From CAYSQW01 sp964433135 (lineage in GTDB: Bacteria; Acidobacteriota; Aminicenantia; Aminicenantales; Aminicenantaceae): a DNA stretch of 64,000 nucleotides. Below the pieces are notes generated by a model, which was not told the DNA's origin, did no database searches, and saw only the letters and a list, made by a program, of their open reading frames with translations. The translations under genes were made by a program, and so were the position numbers. Shown here one piece after another: positions 33,351-43,008 of the stretch. The stretch spans positions 1 through 64,000 of the forward strand of contig CAYSQW010000010.1 of the NCBI GenBank assembly GCA_964433135.1, in the 5' to 3' direction. Positions within the stretch are counted from its first letter, which is position 1. Each line of letters begins with the position of its first letter.

Positions 33351-34082
33351 TCAGTTATCAAGGTTGAAGTCCTCTCCCAAGTAGCTTCGTTTTACTTCCC
33401 GGGAAGAAACCAATTCCTGAGGCGTCCCTTCCTTCAAGATTTTCCCATCGCTGATGATGTATGCTCGATCGGTGATTTCCAATGTTTCCCGCACACTATG
33501 ATCCGTGATCAGCAACCCTATCCCCTTTTCCTTAAGTTTGATGATGATCTGCTGAAGATCCCGAATCGCCAAGGGATCGATCCCGGTGAACGGTTCATCC
33601 AATAAAATGAACTGCGGATGGGTCACAAGAGCCCGGGCGATCTCCAGTCGGCGTCTCTCTCCTCCTGAGAGCGTATATGCCTTTGCCGATCTCAGGTGAG
33701 TCAGTCCCAATTCTTTCAGCGTCTCGGCCACTTGGCTTTTCTCTCGATTCGAATGATTGCCCATCATCTCCAGAACGGAAAGCAGGTTGTCTGCGACACT
33801 CAATTTACGAAAGATCGAAGGTTCCTGAGGAAGCAAGCATAGTCCCTTCCTGGCCCGCGTGTACATGGGAAGCCGGGAGATGTTCTCGCCCCCCAAAAAT
33901 ATTTCGCCCTGATCTGGAGGCAACAGCCCTAAGATAAGAGAAAACGTAGTCGTTTTACCCGCTCCGTTGGGACCGAGAAGCCCTACGATCTCTCTTTCCT
34001 CGACACATACGGAAACATCATCGACGACTTTCCGTTTCCGATAGCTTTTTTCCAACCTTACGGCTTCCAGGATTTTGGTCAT
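33351..34082 (-). CDS. lptB: LPS export ABC transporter ATPase LptB
   Basis: A 243-aa ABC ATPase: Walker A GPNGAGKTTTFSLILGLL, Q-loop LLPQEPSIF, signature LSGGERRRLEIARAL, Walker B QFILLDEPFTGIDP, and switch His in ITDHSVRET. The context, between an LptC/LptA-like gene and rpoN, is the usual lptB locus. It powers LptF/LptG (not in the window) to lift LPS from the inner membrane. Confidence 0.95.
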   Translation of the reverse strand: MTKILEAVRLEKSYRKRKVVDDVSVCVEEREIVGLLGPNGAGKTTTFSLILGLLPPDQGEIFLGGENISRLPMYTRARKGLCLLPQEPSIFRKLSVADNLLSVLEMMGNHSNREKSQVAETLKELGLTHLRSAKAYTLSGGERRRLEIARALVTHPQFILLDEPFTGIDPLAIRDLQQIIIKLKEKGIGLLITDHSVRETLEITDRAYIISDGKILKEGTPQELVSSREVKRSYLGEDFNLDN

Positions 34083-34085
34083 ATA

Positions 34086-35972
34086 TCACGATTTTATCAA
34101 GGTTGTCGATCGTTTTCGATCTTTATTTTCAACGACGATTTTACCATCGGGTATATGAAAAGTCAATTTGTCCCCCTCTGTCCGCCCCCTGGTTTTATCG
34201 AGTAGAACCGGGTTTCCGGTAAGGGAAATAGCCTCCTTCAGGAGATCGTAATCCGCCGTTTCACCCCGACCCTCATGAGAGCCTTGGCTGACGACAACCT
34301 GTTCATGTCCTATGATCCGGAGCAGTTCGCCCTGATCGACATCAAGGGATACCTGCAGTAAAGCCGAGCGGAGCACCACATCCTGCATCATAAGCTGGCA
34401 GTTCCCTTCATAATCGAGACGGTTCTTATCGGGATCGAACTGCATTTGACCCGCTCGAATCTCGAGGGTCGTTTCTTTTTCACCACTCTCGGGATGATAG
34501 GGCCAGCTTGTTTTGATCTTTTCTCGACCGACGATCCGCCCCGAATCCTGGAAAAGCGACAACTCCTGCGCCCACAGCATTTTCATTCCCTGCCAGGCTT
34601 TGACTTTCTCCTTAAAAATAAAACGCTGACGTTCCTCGATAAATCTCATTTCCTGGGCATGGATCAAAACCGGCGATTCCGCTGAAAAGAGACCCAGATA
34701 AGTCCCCTGCTTTTTTCCGGCTTCCAGTATAACGTCGATGCCTCCGGTGCCTTCCAGATTGCTGTTGGTCAAATGAATCGTCAAGACGGAAGCTGAAATC
34801 TCGGATTTCGGGGTGCGGATACGGGCTTTGCGCTCTTTGTCTCCCTGAACCTTCAGGATATTCCGATTCCCGCCGATGACCAGGGTTTTCCCCTCGATCC
34901 GGTTGAAATCTTCATCCGCCGATTGTTTCCTGATGCCGGCGCGCTCCACTGCGGCGAATTCAACCAACCTCCCTTTTTTATCCAAAGTGAAATCAAGGCT
35001 TTCAGCTTCGATCAGGGTATACGCTCCGTCATGACTTGCGAATCGAAAACGGCAGTCCCCGGAAGCCTTGATCAGACGCGCCAGCGCCAGATCCTTGAAA
35101 CCGGTAATCGAAAGTTCTTCCGCCCGCACTTCCCTCCGGGAGCCATAGAGAACAAACACGCCGTCTTCTTTTCCCGTCAGGGCGGCCGAACCATCGGCCT
35201 CTTCGTCGAGGAGAAGGGCTTCAACCCCCCCGATCAGGCGCAGGCTTCGGATATGATCCCCACTGGCGACCAGGTCGAATCTCAACGCATCGCAGACAGC
35301 ACGGCTTTCTCCCCGACGAAGCTTCACCGCTCCCTGAAAAAGGCCCTTCCTCCCTCTCCGGGTATATTCAAAGTGCTTCGATTCCACATGGAGAGGCTCC
35401 GCGGTTCCGAACACGTTCTGAAACGCGACTCTGACGTCTTTCCGCAGGATGATCTTCTTTTCAGGCAGCAGATAGGTGATTCCCAAGGCTGAGCCGACAA
35501 TCCGATCCGATATGAAATCGACCGGTTCCCGGCTTCGGAAAAACTGCCGTCCGGCGTCATAATCCATGGAAGCGGCTTTAATGGTCAAGTCTTTGATCCG
35601 GATGCGCGCTTCGCCTTTCAGAGAGAAATGACTCCATTCTTTGTCATAAACGATTTCATCTCCGAAAAGATAGACATCTTCTCCTTGTCCCCTCCTGAAA
35701 AACACGACTTCGACATTTCCCTCGAGATGATAAAGGTCATCCTCTCCCATATAATTCTTTTCCGCCCGAATTTGGAGGTTTCCCTTTTCTCCCTCCGCCT
35801 CATAGTGTTCTATTTTCTCTTTGGAATCGATTTTCTGTTCGTCGATCGAGACGACCGCTTGGGGGAGCTTGGGATCTCGATGGGAATTCCGCATGAAATC
35901 AGCCGAAATCAGGACAAGCACTCCTCCCAGAAAAACAAGGCTGATCGCTTTGATGATCTTTGTCCAGTGCAT
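34086..35972 (-). CDS. LptC/LptA-like LPS transport protein, extra long
   Basis: A 628-aa protein with one N-terminal membrane span (about residues 8-25) and a long periplasmic part rich in beta strands. The first section (about 40-230: LQIRAEKNYMGEDDLYHLEGNVEVVFFR, DEIVYDKEWSHFSLKGEARIRI) reads like LptC followed by OstA/LptA repeats. Similar repeats recur to the end (LDYEGNCQLMMQDVVLRSALLQVSL, ETADYDLLKEAISLTGNPVLLDK). LptC and LptA are normally about 190 and 185 aa. One chain may therefore form LptC plus much of the periplasmic bridge. It lies 3 bp upstream of lptB. Confidence 0.8.
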   Translation of the reverse strand: MHWTKIIKAISLVFLGGVLVLISADFMRNSHRDPKLPQAVVSIDEQKIDSKEKIEHYEAEGEKGNLQIRAEKNYMGEDDLYHLEGNVEVVFFRRGQGEDVYLFGDEIVYDKEWSHFSLKGEARIRIKDLTIKAASMDYDAGRQFFRSREPVDFISDRIVGSALGITYLLPEKKIILRKDVRVAFQNVFGTAEPLHVESKHFEYTRRGRKGLFQGAVKLRRGESRAVCDALRFDLVASGDHIRSLRLIGGVEALLLDEEADGSAALTGKEDGVFVLYGSRREVRAEELSITGFKDLALARLIKASGDCRFRFASHDGAYTLIEAESLDFTLDKKGRLVEFAAVERAGIRKQSADEDFNRIEGKTLVIGGNRNILKVQGDKERKARIRTPKSEISASVLTIHLTNSNLEGTGGIDVILEAGKKQGTYLGLFSAESPVLIHAQEMRFIEERQRFIFKEKVKAWQGMKMLWAQELSLFQDSGRIVGREKIKTSWPYHPESGEKETTLEIRAGQMQFDPDKNRLDYEGNCQLMMQDVVLRSALLQVSLDVDQGELLRIIGHEQVVVSQGSHEGRGETADYDLLKEAISLTGNPVLLDKTRGRTEGDKLTFHIPDGKIVVENKDRKRSTTLIKS

Positions 35973-36022
35973 CGCTTTTTCACACCTTCACGAATACCGC
36001 GTCCCGTTTCATTCTCAGGTCT

Positions 36023-36028
36023 ATTATA
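36023..36028 (-). promoter_or_regulatory. Possible -10 box for the lpt-rpoN-pts operon
   Basis: TATAAT on the minus strand about 50 nt upstream of ATG 35972, with no convincing -35 box. It is the only good candidate in the 249-bp spacer between recJ and the operon. Confidence 0.4.
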
Positions 36029-36221
36029 CATCCAAACCGGAATTAAATCCCCTTCCGCTTCTCTTGCATCTCTACGCACCGTCTTCCGGGAGAGATCATA
36101 CAGATCCCATACCGGAGGAATTCAAACCAAGAAAGCTTTCAAAGGGGATTGAACGGAGCCGGAGCGAGCCTCTGTCTCGTGTTGCTCACAGCTGAAAGAA
36201 CCGTTTCATTCCCAAGAAACG

Positions 36222-37910
36222 TCAGCGGATATCCTCCAGGATCAGATTCACCTGATCCTGCCCTTGAAAATGGGATGTTTGAACGGAATAGATCAGGTCG
36301 ATCCGATCTCCCTTCCCCACACGATCCGCCCATTCGCCTTGTCCCCAACCCAAAGCATCAAAGACTCTCTCGTTCTGTCTGAGAAGGAATTTACAGTGTT
36401 TTTGTTTCAGTTTTCGGGGAGGGGCAATGACTTCCGCTCCCCGCGAGAGAAAGAGAGGACGGGAATTCCCCATCCCGAAAGGAGAAAGCAACTCCAGCTT
36501 TTCAAGAAAGCCCGAATCGATCCGGTTGAAATAGATCTCGGCGTCGACATGAATTTTTCGCTTCAAATCTTCATCGCTGAGATGGGAATCGGCATAGGCG
36601 TTCACATTTTGTTTGAAGAGAGCCAAATCGTCACAGGAGAGCTCGCAGCCGACGGCCTGGATGTGACCGCCAAAATTCGCGAGGTGATCCCGGCTGTTTT
36701 TAAGACACTCGATAAGAGAAAATCCCCGTATACTCCGGCCGGAGCCGAAAGCGCTGCCGTTTTTATACGCAAACAGCAGGATCGGACGGTGGAAACGTTC
36801 CTTCAGTTTGGAAGCCACGATTCCGATCACTCCCCGGTGCCACTGCTCACATCCAAGGATCAGGATTCTGTAGCGGCGGTGAAGTTCCCGCTCTTCAATT
36901 CGGCGTATGGCCTGTTTGAGAATTTTTTCTTCCACTTTCTGACGATCGGTGTTAAGCCGGTTCAGGGTACCGGCCAAGGCGGCGCTCTCTTCCCGGGCAC
37001 CGGTCAGGAAAAGACGAACAGCCAGGTCGGTCATCCCCATCCTTCCAGCCGCATTGATGCGGGGGCCGATGCGAAAGCCGACATCGCCCACCGATACCCG
37101 AGAGCCGTCCAAACCGCATACGCCCATGAGACTGAGCAGCCCGGGATTGGAGACACGACTCAGGGCTTTCAAGCCGTATTTCACGAACAAACGGTTTTCT
37201 CTGCGAAGAGAAACAACATCCGCGACCGTCCCTATAGATACCAGTTTCAAGTAATGCGGCACCTGCGCGGCCTTGCCGGCACCTTCCAGCAGTGCCTGTA
37301 TCAATTTGAAAGCCACGCCGATCCCGGCCAGGTCTTTATCCGGATAGAGGGAGCTCTCGAGCTTGGGATTGAGAATCGACAGCGCCCGCGGCAGCTGTTC
37401 TCCGGGCTGGTGATGGTCGGTGATAATGACGTCGACGCCCCGGGTCCGAGCTTCCTGCGTAAAATCCACCGCTTTGATCCCGCAATCCACGCTGATGACC
37501 AGCGAACAGTCCTTCTCCCGCACGCGCTCTATATAATCCTTCTTGATACCGTAGCCTTCCGTCAACCGCTCGGGAATAAAATACTCCACATGACCGCCCA
37601 ACGATTCGAGGGCTTTCGTCAGGATGACGACGGAAAGGATTCCATCCACATCATAATCCCCGATAATGATGATCTTTTCTTCGTTTGCGATCGCAGCACG
37701 GATCCGACGGACGGCCGTCTCCATTCCCGGCATCAAAAACGGATCGATCAGGTCCTGAAGCGTTCCGAACAGAAAGCTTCGGGCGTCTTTTTCATCATGA
37801 ATACCCCGGTTTACCAGAATTTGCGTGATCTCAATGGGAAGGTCCAGAGTTTTTGCCAGAAAACGGGACTCTTCGTTCGGTTCGGGAAGAATCCAAATCG
37901 TCTCGTTCAT
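36222..37910 (-). CDS. recJ: Single-stranded-DNA exonuclease RecJ
   Basis: A 562-aa DHH-family 5'-3' exonuclease. It has IIIGDYDVDGILSVVILTKAL (motif I), VISVDCGI (motif II), IITDHHQPGEQLP (DHH motif), the DHHA1 domain with QWHRGVIGIVASKLKERF and GSGRSIRGFSLIE, and FGGHIQAVGCEL, where the usual GGHxxAAG has Val in place of Ala. The C-terminal OB domain follows. It processes ends in recombination and mismatch repair. A promoter ends 9 nt before ATG 37910. Confidence 0.95.
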   Translation of the reverse strand: MNETIWILPEPNEESRFLAKTLDLPIEITQILVNRGIHDEKDARSFLFGTLQDLIDPFLMPGMETAVRRIRAAIANEEKIIIIGDYDVDGILSVVILTKALESLGGHVEYFIPERLTEGYGIKKDYIERVREKDCSLVISVDCGIKAVDFTQEARTRGVDVIITDHHQPGEQLPRALSILNPKLESSLYPDKDLAGIGVAFKLIQALLEGAGKAAQVPHYLKLVSIGTVADVVSLRRENRLFVKYGLKALSRVSNPGLLSLMGVCGLDGSRVSVGDVGFRIGPRINAAGRMGMTDLAVRLFLTGAREESAALAGTLNRLNTDRQKVEEKILKQAIRRIEERELHRRYRILILGCEQWHRGVIGIVASKLKERFHRPILLFAYKNGSAFGSGRSIRGFSLIECLKNSRDHLANFGGHIQAVGCELSCDDLALFKQNVNAYADSHLSDEDLKRKIHVDAEIYFNRIDSGFLEKLELLSPFGMGNSRPLFLSRGAEVIAPPRKLKQKHCKFLLRQNERVFDALGWGQGEWADRVGKGDRIDLIYSVQTSHFQGQDQVNLILEDIR

Positions 37911-37919
37911 AAGTTTTCC

Positions 37920-37948
37920 ACCTTAGCACAAACGGGTGCGGACCTCAA
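37920..37948 (-). promoter_or_regulatory. Promoter of recJ
   Basis: Minus strand TTGAGG (37948-37943), 17-bp spacer, TAAGGT (37925-37920), 9 nt to ATG. The ribosome-site-like AAGGTGG overlaps the -10 box and would not be in the message if initiation follows normal spacing. Confidence 0.45.
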
Positions 37949-37978
37949 CCGGACGCATGGTTTTAAACACGATATGAA

Positions 37979-38007
37979 TTGACTTTGTCCGGGGTGAAAA
38001 ATATAAT
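37979..38007 (+). promoter_or_regulatory. Promoter of ftsY-rib operon
   Basis: TTGACT (37979-37984), 17-bp spacer, TATAAT (38002-38007), 9 nt to GTG 38017. One of the best promoters in the window and without a leader. Confidence 0.75.
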
Positions 38008-38016
38008 GAATTCACT

Positions 38017-38910
38017 GTGCTTGCTCAACTTAAAGAAAAAATAGCCAAAACCCGCGAAGCCTTTCGATCGAAGTTCGAAGATCTCGTTCACAGCGACAAA
38101 AGTCGCGAAGAAATTCTTGACGAATTGGCCGAATCCATGATCCTGGCGGATATGGGAATCCCGCTCACGGAACGCATCCTCGACGCCATACGCGCGGGCA
38201 GCAAAAAAACCGATCCGTTTCCCGTTATAAAAAGCCTATTGGAAAAAGAGATAACCCGCATACTTTCTGCTTTCCCAACCCGGATGAATCTGGAGCAACC
38301 GCTCTCCGTTCTCATGGTGACGGGTGTCAACGGCGGTGGGAAAACAACCTCTCTGGCAAAAATCGCTTCCGTTTACAAGCAGAAGGAAAAGAAGATTCTT
38401 ATGGTGGCGGCGGATACTTTCCGCGCCGCGGCTCAGGAACAGCTCTCTATATGGGGGGAAAAGCTCGAGATCCCCGTGATAACAGGACAATACGGAGCGG
38501 ATCCCGCCGCAGTCGTCTTCGATGCCATCCAATCATTCAAGGCGCACGATTTCGATCTGCTGTTGATCGACACGGCGGGCCGAATCCATACGAACATCAA
38601 TCTCATGCATGAACTTGAAAAGATCAAACGCGTGATTTCCCGGGAAATTCCCGAAGCCCCGCACGAATGTCTCCTTGTACTGGATGCGAGCATCGGACAG
38701 AATGCCCTGATCCAAGCCAAACAGTTTCTAAAGTTTTCCGGATTGACCGGCATCGTATTGACCAAACTGGACGGCACGGCAAAAGGAGGCAGCGTCATCA
38801 GCATCCTCGACGAATGCCGTCTGCCTATCAAGCTCATCGGCGTAGGGGAAGGAGAACAGGATCTCATCCCCTTTTCCGCGGAAGAATTCACATCCGCCCT
38901 GCTTTCATGA
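38017..38910 (+). CDS. ftsY: Signal recognition particle receptor FtsY
   Basis: A 297-aa SRP receptor GTPase. The N domain (about residues 1-85) is followed by the G domain with VTGVNGGGKTTSLAKIA (G1), DTFRAAAQEQL, LLIDTAGRIHTN (G3) and LTKLDGTAKGGSVIS (G4/G5). It lacks the long acidic A domain of E. coli FtsY. It docks ribosome-SRP complexes at the membrane. The start is GTG directly below a consensus promoter. The stop overlaps ribD as ATGA. Confidence 0.95.
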   Translation: MLAQLKEKIAKTREAFRSKFEDLVHSDKSREEILDELAESMILADMGIPLTERILDAIRAGSKKTDPFPVIKSLLEKEITRILSAFPTRMNLEQPLSVLMVTGVNGGGKTTSLAKIASVYKQKEKKILMVAADTFRAAAQEQLSIWGEKLEIPVITGQYGADPAAVVFDAIQSFKAHDFDLLLIDTAGRIHTNINLMHELEKIKRVISREIPEAPHECLLVLDASIGQNALIQAKQFLKFSGLTGIVLTKLDGTAKGGSVISILDECRLPIKLIGVGEGEQDLIPFSAEEFTSALLS

Positions 38911-40007
38911 TTGATATCAAAGACACCGCTTACATGAAGATGGCCTACGCTCTGGCTGAAAAAGCCCGTGGTTGGACCAGCCCCAATCCCTGCGTGGGAG
39001 CCGTGCTTGCGAAAGCCGGCAAGGTCATCGCGGTCGGTTATCATTCCAGGCGGGGACAACCTCACGCCGAAGCGCTGGCGCTGCAACAGGCGGGGGAAAA
39101 GGCCAGGGGCGCCACCCTCTATGTCACGCTCGAACCCTGCATCCACTGGGGATACACACCCCCCTGCGTTCAATGCATTCTGGAATCGGGCGTGAAACGC
39201 GTGGTGGTCTCCGCTTTGGATCCCAACCCCCGAATCCATAAAAAAGGCATCGCCCGCCTGCGCCGGGAAGGCCTCGATGTCGAGGTGGGTCCGCTGTCTG
39301 AAATGAACGAATCTCTCAATGAGGTTTATCGTAAATACATCACGCGGCACATTCCTTTTGTCGTCATCAAAGCGGCGCTCAGTTGGGATGGAAAAACCGC
39401 AACCCGCACTCTCTCTTCCCAATGGATATCCTCGGAACCGACACGGCGTTATGTTCATCTTCTCAGGGGGGAATGCGATGCCATCCTGGCGGGGATCGAA
39501 ACCATTCTCAGAGACGATCCGCGCCTGACGGTCCGCCATCCCTGCTGGAAGGGCAAATCGATCACCCGCGTCATCATGGATTCCAAGTTAAGATTTCCAC
39601 TCGACGCCCGTATGCTGAAAACCCGTACCCAAGGGAAACTGCTGATTTTTACGGGTCCTGGAGCCCCCCAAGACAAGGCCCGCCGTCTTCAGGATATGGG
39701 TGCTTCCGTCATAGAGTGCTCCCGTTCCGAATCCGGCATCAATCCCAATGAAGTTCTTCTCCATCTGGGAAAACAGGAAATTTCAAGCCTTTTCATTGAA
39801 GGCGGCGGTACACTTCAATCCGCATTTTTGGAAAACGGACTGGCCGATAAAATTTTCCTGACATTTTCCCCCAAGCTCGTGGGAGGAAAAGAAGCCCCCG
39901 TTTTTTTTACCGGAGAAGGAGTGGATCAGATCCGCGATGCGATGCGCATCAAGCGCATTCGGTTCTTTAAGATCGCGGACGACATCATGGCGGAGGGATA
40001 TCTCTGA
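38907..40007 (+). CDS. ribD: Riboflavin biosynthesis deaminase/reductase RibD
   Basis: A 366-aa bifunctional enzyme. The N-terminal cytidine-deaminase-like domain has the zinc site HAEALAL and LEPCIHWGYTPPCVQC; the C-terminal reductase domain (about residues 148-366: FVVIKAALSWDGKTAT, EGGGTLQSAFL) uses NADPH. The two steps convert the pyrimidine product of GTP cyclohydrolase II to the ribitylamino form. It begins at ATG 38907, overlapping ftsY; the frame's upstream extension lies within ftsY and is not used. Confidence 0.95.
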   Translation: MIDIKDTAYMKMAYALAEKARGWTSPNPCVGAVLAKAGKVIAVGYHSRRGQPHAEALALQQAGEKARGATLYVTLEPCIHWGYTPPCVQCILESGVKRVVVSALDPNPRIHKKGIARLRREGLDVEVGPLSEMNESLNEVYRKYITRHIPFVVIKAALSWDGKTATRTLSSQWISSEPTRRYVHLLRGECDAILAGIETILRDDPRLTVRHPCWKGKSITRVIMDSKLRFPLDARMLKTRTQGKLLIFTGPGAPQDKARRLQDMGASVIECSRSESGINPNEVLLHLGKQEISSLFIEGGGTLQSAFLENGLADKIFLTFSPKLVGGKEAPVFFTGEGVDQIRDAMRIKRIRFFKIADDIMAEGYL

Positions 40008-40597
40008 TGTTTACAGGAATCATAAGCCACATGGGAAAATTCAGGGGCTATCGGCGGGGAAAACAGGAGCTGGCCCTTTCCTCCTCAAAACCCATTCCCC
40101 AGATCGGACTTGGAGACAGCCTGGCCGTCAACGGCGTCTGTCTCAGCCTGATCAGAAAAGAACGGGACCTGCTGGTGTTCAACCTCTCCCAAGAAACCAT
40201 CAAGCGATCTACGCTCGGCGAGCTCCGTTCCGGCGACATGTTGAATCTCGAGATTCCCCTCACGCTCAACTCGCTTCTCAACGGTCACCTTGTGTCCGGG
40301 CATATCGACGAGACCGGACGGATCATCCGCATTCAAGAAAAGTCCGGCGGGTGCGGGATGGAAATCCGGATGTCTCCAAAGAACCGCGCCTTTCTCATCT
40401 CCAAGGGATCGGTAGCCTTGGACGGCATCAGCCTGACCGTCGCCGACGTAAGCCCCGCTTCTTTTGTCGTTGAAGTGATCCCTATCACGCTGCGGGAAAC
40501 CAACCTGAGCTCACGAAGACGCGGAGACAGCGTCAACCTCGAATATGACATTTTCGGCAAATACGTGTATAATTGGACGCGTCGAAACGAATCATAG
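40007..40597 (+). CDS. ribE: Riboflavin synthase, alpha chain
   Basis: A 196-aa trimeric enzyme of two similar lumazine-binding barrels: MFTGIISHMGKF...LAVNGVCLSL and the second half HLVSGHIDETGRI...VALDGISLTVADV. It dismutates two lumazines to riboflavin and the pyrimidine precursor. Its start overlaps the ribD stop (TGATG). RibH, which supplies the lumazine, is not in this cluster. Confidence 0.94.
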   Translation: MFTGIISHMGKFRGYRRGKQELALSSSKPIPQIGLGDSLAVNGVCLSLIRKERDLLVFNLSQETIKRSTLGELRSGDMLNLEIPLTLNSLLNGHLVSGHIDETGRIIRIQEKSGGCGMEIRMSPKNRAFLISKGSVALDGISLTVADVSPASFVVEVIPITLRETNLSSRRRGDSVNLEYDIFGKYVYNWTRRNES

Positions 40598-40618
40598 GTC
40601 AGGAGGAAAGTTCACCCC

Positions 40619-41833
40619 ATGCCGAAAACAGCGATTGCACCCGTTGAAGAAGCCATCCAAGCCGTTCGCTCGGGTAAAGTCATCATTATCGTCGATGATG
40701 AAGATCGGGAGAACGAAGGCGATCTCATGGTCGCGGCGGAAAAAGTCACGCCGGATATCATTAATTTCATGGCTAAGGAAGGCCGAGGTCTTATCTGCCT
40801 GTCCTTGACCGAAGCCCGGCTCAAGGAACTCGACCTCCCCCTGATGGTTCAGGACAATACGGCTCCATTCGAGACAGCCTTCACCGTCTCCATCGATGCT
40901 AAAGAAGGCGTCACGACCGGAATCTCCGCGTATGACCGGGCTCAAACCATCCGCGTCGCGCTCGAGCCGAACTGCAAACCCGCCGATCTCACGCGCCCCG
41001 GTCACATCTTTCCCCTGAAAGCCAAAAACGGCGGAGTTCTCGAAAGGACCGGCCAGACAGAGGCCTCCGTAGATATCGCCCGCCTGGCGGGACTCAAGCC
41101 GGCCGGCGTCATCTGCGAAGTTATGAACGAGGACGGAACCATGGCGCGGATGCCTCAACTGGAGGAATTCAGTAAAACTTACGACCTCCCCATTCTTACC
41201 GTAGCCGATCTGATCAAATATCGCATGAACCACGAAACGCTCGTCACGCGGGTCGAAGAGGCCGATCTGCCCACCGAGTTCGGACATTTTCGCATATCCG
41301 TGTTCGAAGATTCGATCCGCAAGGAACAGTATGTCGCCCTGGTCAAGGGAGAGATCACCGCCGAGGAACCGGTTCTCGTCCGCACCCATTCCCAATGCCT
41401 GACTGGGGACACCTTCGCCTCCTCCCGCTGCGACTGCGGCGCTCAGCTTCACGAATCCATGAAGATGATCGAAAAGGATGGAAAGGGAATCATCCTCTAT
41501 ATCCTCAACCAGGAAGGCAGAGGCATCGGTCTCGCCAACAAGATCAAAGCCTATGCCATTCAGGAACATGGAGTCGATACCGTGGAAGCCAACCGCAAGC
41601 TTGGATTCAAACCCGATCACCGCGACTACGGAGTCGGCGCTCAGGTTCTGGTTGCCCTGGGGGCGAGAAAACTTCGTCTCATCACCAACAATCCGCGAAA
41701 ATACATCGGCCTGGCGGGATACGGCCTTGAGATCGTCGAACGCGTTCCCATGGAGATCGCTCCCAACCAATCGAATTTCGATTACCTCAAGGCTAAAAAA
41801 GAAAAGATGGGACATCTTCTGGAAATGGTCTGA
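40619..41833 (+). CDS. ribBA: DHBP synthase / GTP cyclohydrolase II
   Basis: A 404-aa fusion supplying both branches of riboflavin synthesis. The RibB half (about residues 1-200) has [19 protein letters not shown] and the RPGHIFPL motif. The RibA half (about 205-404) has the zinc cysteines [15 protein letters not shown] and NQEGRGIGL. All expected catalytic residues appear intact. A GGAGG-like ribosome site precedes the start. It ends the ftsY-ribD-ribE-ribBA operon. Confidence 0.95.
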   Translation: MPKTAIAPVEEAIQAVRSGKVIIIVDDEDRENEGDLMVAAEKVTPDIINFMAKEGRGLICLSLTEARLKELDLPLMVQDNTAPFETAFTVSIDAKEGVTTGISAYDRAQTIRVALEPNCKPADLTRPGHIFPLKAKNGGVLERTGQTEASVDIARLAGLKPAGVICEVMNEDGTMARMPQLEEFSKTYDLPILTVADLIKYRMNHETLVTRVEEADLPTEFGHFRISVFEDSIRKEQYVALVKGEITAEEPVLVRTHSQCLTGDTFASSRCDCGAQLHESMKMIEKDGKGIILYILNQEGRGIGLANKIKAYAIQEHGVDTVEANRKLGFKPDHRDYGVGAQVLVALGARKLRLITNNPRKYIGLAGYGLEIVERVPMEIAPNQSNFDYLKAKKEKMGHLLEMV

Positions 41834-41996
41834 ATCGCTTCCGGAATCCACTTCCTGATCTCGGAGAGAGACGCCATTCCGGGATATCGCGCCGTCAGAA
41901 GATCCGGGAGAAATCTCGGTCGACATGCCGCGCATGAAAAAGACATTGTTTTCATCGGGGTCGTCGGTCACGGCATGCTTAAGGCCGGCAAAACAT

Positions 41997-42025
41997 TTGC
42001 ACTTTCCGCTCAACTGCGATATATT
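41997..42025 (+). promoter_or_regulatory. Promoter of HEAT-repeat gene
   Basis: TTGCAC (41997-42002), 17-bp spacer, TATATT (42020-42025), 13 nt to ATG 42039, with no ribosome site. Confidence 0.5.
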
Positions 42026-42038
42026 CGTTCCTCACATC

Positions 42039-42563
42039 ATGGGAAATAAGTCGAAGAAGCTTACCCCCCGCCAACTCGAGCAACAACGTCTTTGCGCCGA
42101 AACCCTCCAAAGGATTCAAACCGCTAAGAACAAGGAAGAACGTTTTTTGCTTCTGCAGAAGATCGCCGGCGATCCGGGCGATTGGACGACTGAAGCTCTC
42201 TTCCGATGTCTGGAAGATCCTTGCGAAAAGATACGGGATTATCTCATCAATACATTGAGCCGAAGAGACAATCTGAATCCGGATCACATTCAAGCCAAAC
42301 TGCAATCATCCCCCTGGTTCGTCAAGAGCGCCATCCTCAGGATATTCGGGCTCCAAAAAGATCCCAAATGGACCGCCGCCATTGAAACGCTCCTTCACGA
42401 ACCCAACGCGGACGTACGACGCACCGCGGCTCAGTCTCTGGGTGATATAGGAGGGAAAGAGGCGTTGAAGCTCCTGTTGGAGCTGGCCAAGGACAGCAAC
42501 CGTTTCGTTCAGTTATCGGCGGAAAAAGCTCTGCATAAGATCAGCGACCTAAAATTCAGCTGA
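42039..42563 (+). CDS. HEAT-repeat protein
   Basis: A 174-aa soluble alpha-helical protein. Repeats resemble PBS-lyase/HEAT units: TEALFRCLEDPCEKIRDYLI, AIETLLHEPNADVRRTAAQSLGDIGG and ALKLLLELAKDSNRFVQLSAEKAL. Such repeats make protein-protein contacts; no specific role can be given. ATG 42039 is preferred because the promoter lies inside the longer frame from 41925. The 3' end overlaps the convergent dtd gene by 8 bp. Confidence 0.75.
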   Translation: MGNKSKKLTPRQLEQQRLCAETLQRIQTAKNKEERFLLLQKIAGDPGDWTTEALFRCLEDPCEKIRDYLINTLSRRDNLNPDHIQAKLQSSPWFVKSAILRIFGLQKDPKWTAAIETLLHEPNADVRRTAAQSLGDIGGKEALKLLLELAKDSNRFVQLSAEKALHKISDLKFS

Positions 42564-43008
42564 TCTCCTCACCCGCGGAAAAGACAAAAGTCACCGGTCC
42601 CTGATTGATCAAATGGATTTCCATTTCGGCTCCGAAAACACCGGTTTCGACTCGAATCCCTCTATCCCGCAGAAGCGAGACAAAACGATTGAATAGGATT
42701 TCTGCCCGTCTTGGTTCTTCGGCATGATCGAAACTCGGGCGTCTTCCTTTTCTTACGGAACCGGCCAGCGTGAATTGGGATACGGCCAGGATGTCTCCCC
42801 GCACCTCCAGCAGCGCTCGGTTCATCTTCCCGTTATCATCGGGAAAAACACGCAGCCCCACAACTTTACGGACCAGACCGCGGACCTGATCTTCACCATC
42901 GCCTTTTTCAATACCCACCAGCAGGCAGTAGCCTTTACCGATTCGGCCGGCGCATTTACCTCCGGCCTCGACCCAAGCGGATTTAACCCGCTGTAAAACG
43001 ATTTTCAT
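42556..43008 (-). CDS. dtd: D-aminoacyl-tRNA deacylase
   Basis: A 150-aa DTD. It removes D-amino acids (and glycine mischarged on tRNA-Ala) from tRNA. The two cross-subunit active-site motifs are SQFTLAGSVRKGRRPSF and NQGPVTFVFS. It starts with ATGA overlapping the murJ stop, so the two are co-transcribed. Confidence 0.94.
   Translation of the reverse strand: MKIVLQRVKSAWVEAGGKCAGRIGKGYCLLVGIEKGDGEDQVRGLVRKVVGLRVFPDDNGKMNRALLEVRGDILAVSQFTLAGSVRKGRRPSFDHAEEPRRAEILFNRFVSLLRDRGIRVETGVFGAEMEIHLINQGPVTFVFSAGEEIS

Noticed and set aside
36264..37982. 572-aa ORF on the plus strand
   Set aside because: It is antisense to recJ over its full length, and recJ has all its motifs. Composition and the lack of any motif mark it as a shadow frame.
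40592..42013. 473-aa minus-strand ORF
   Set aside because: Antisense to ribBA, which is complete and well conserved.
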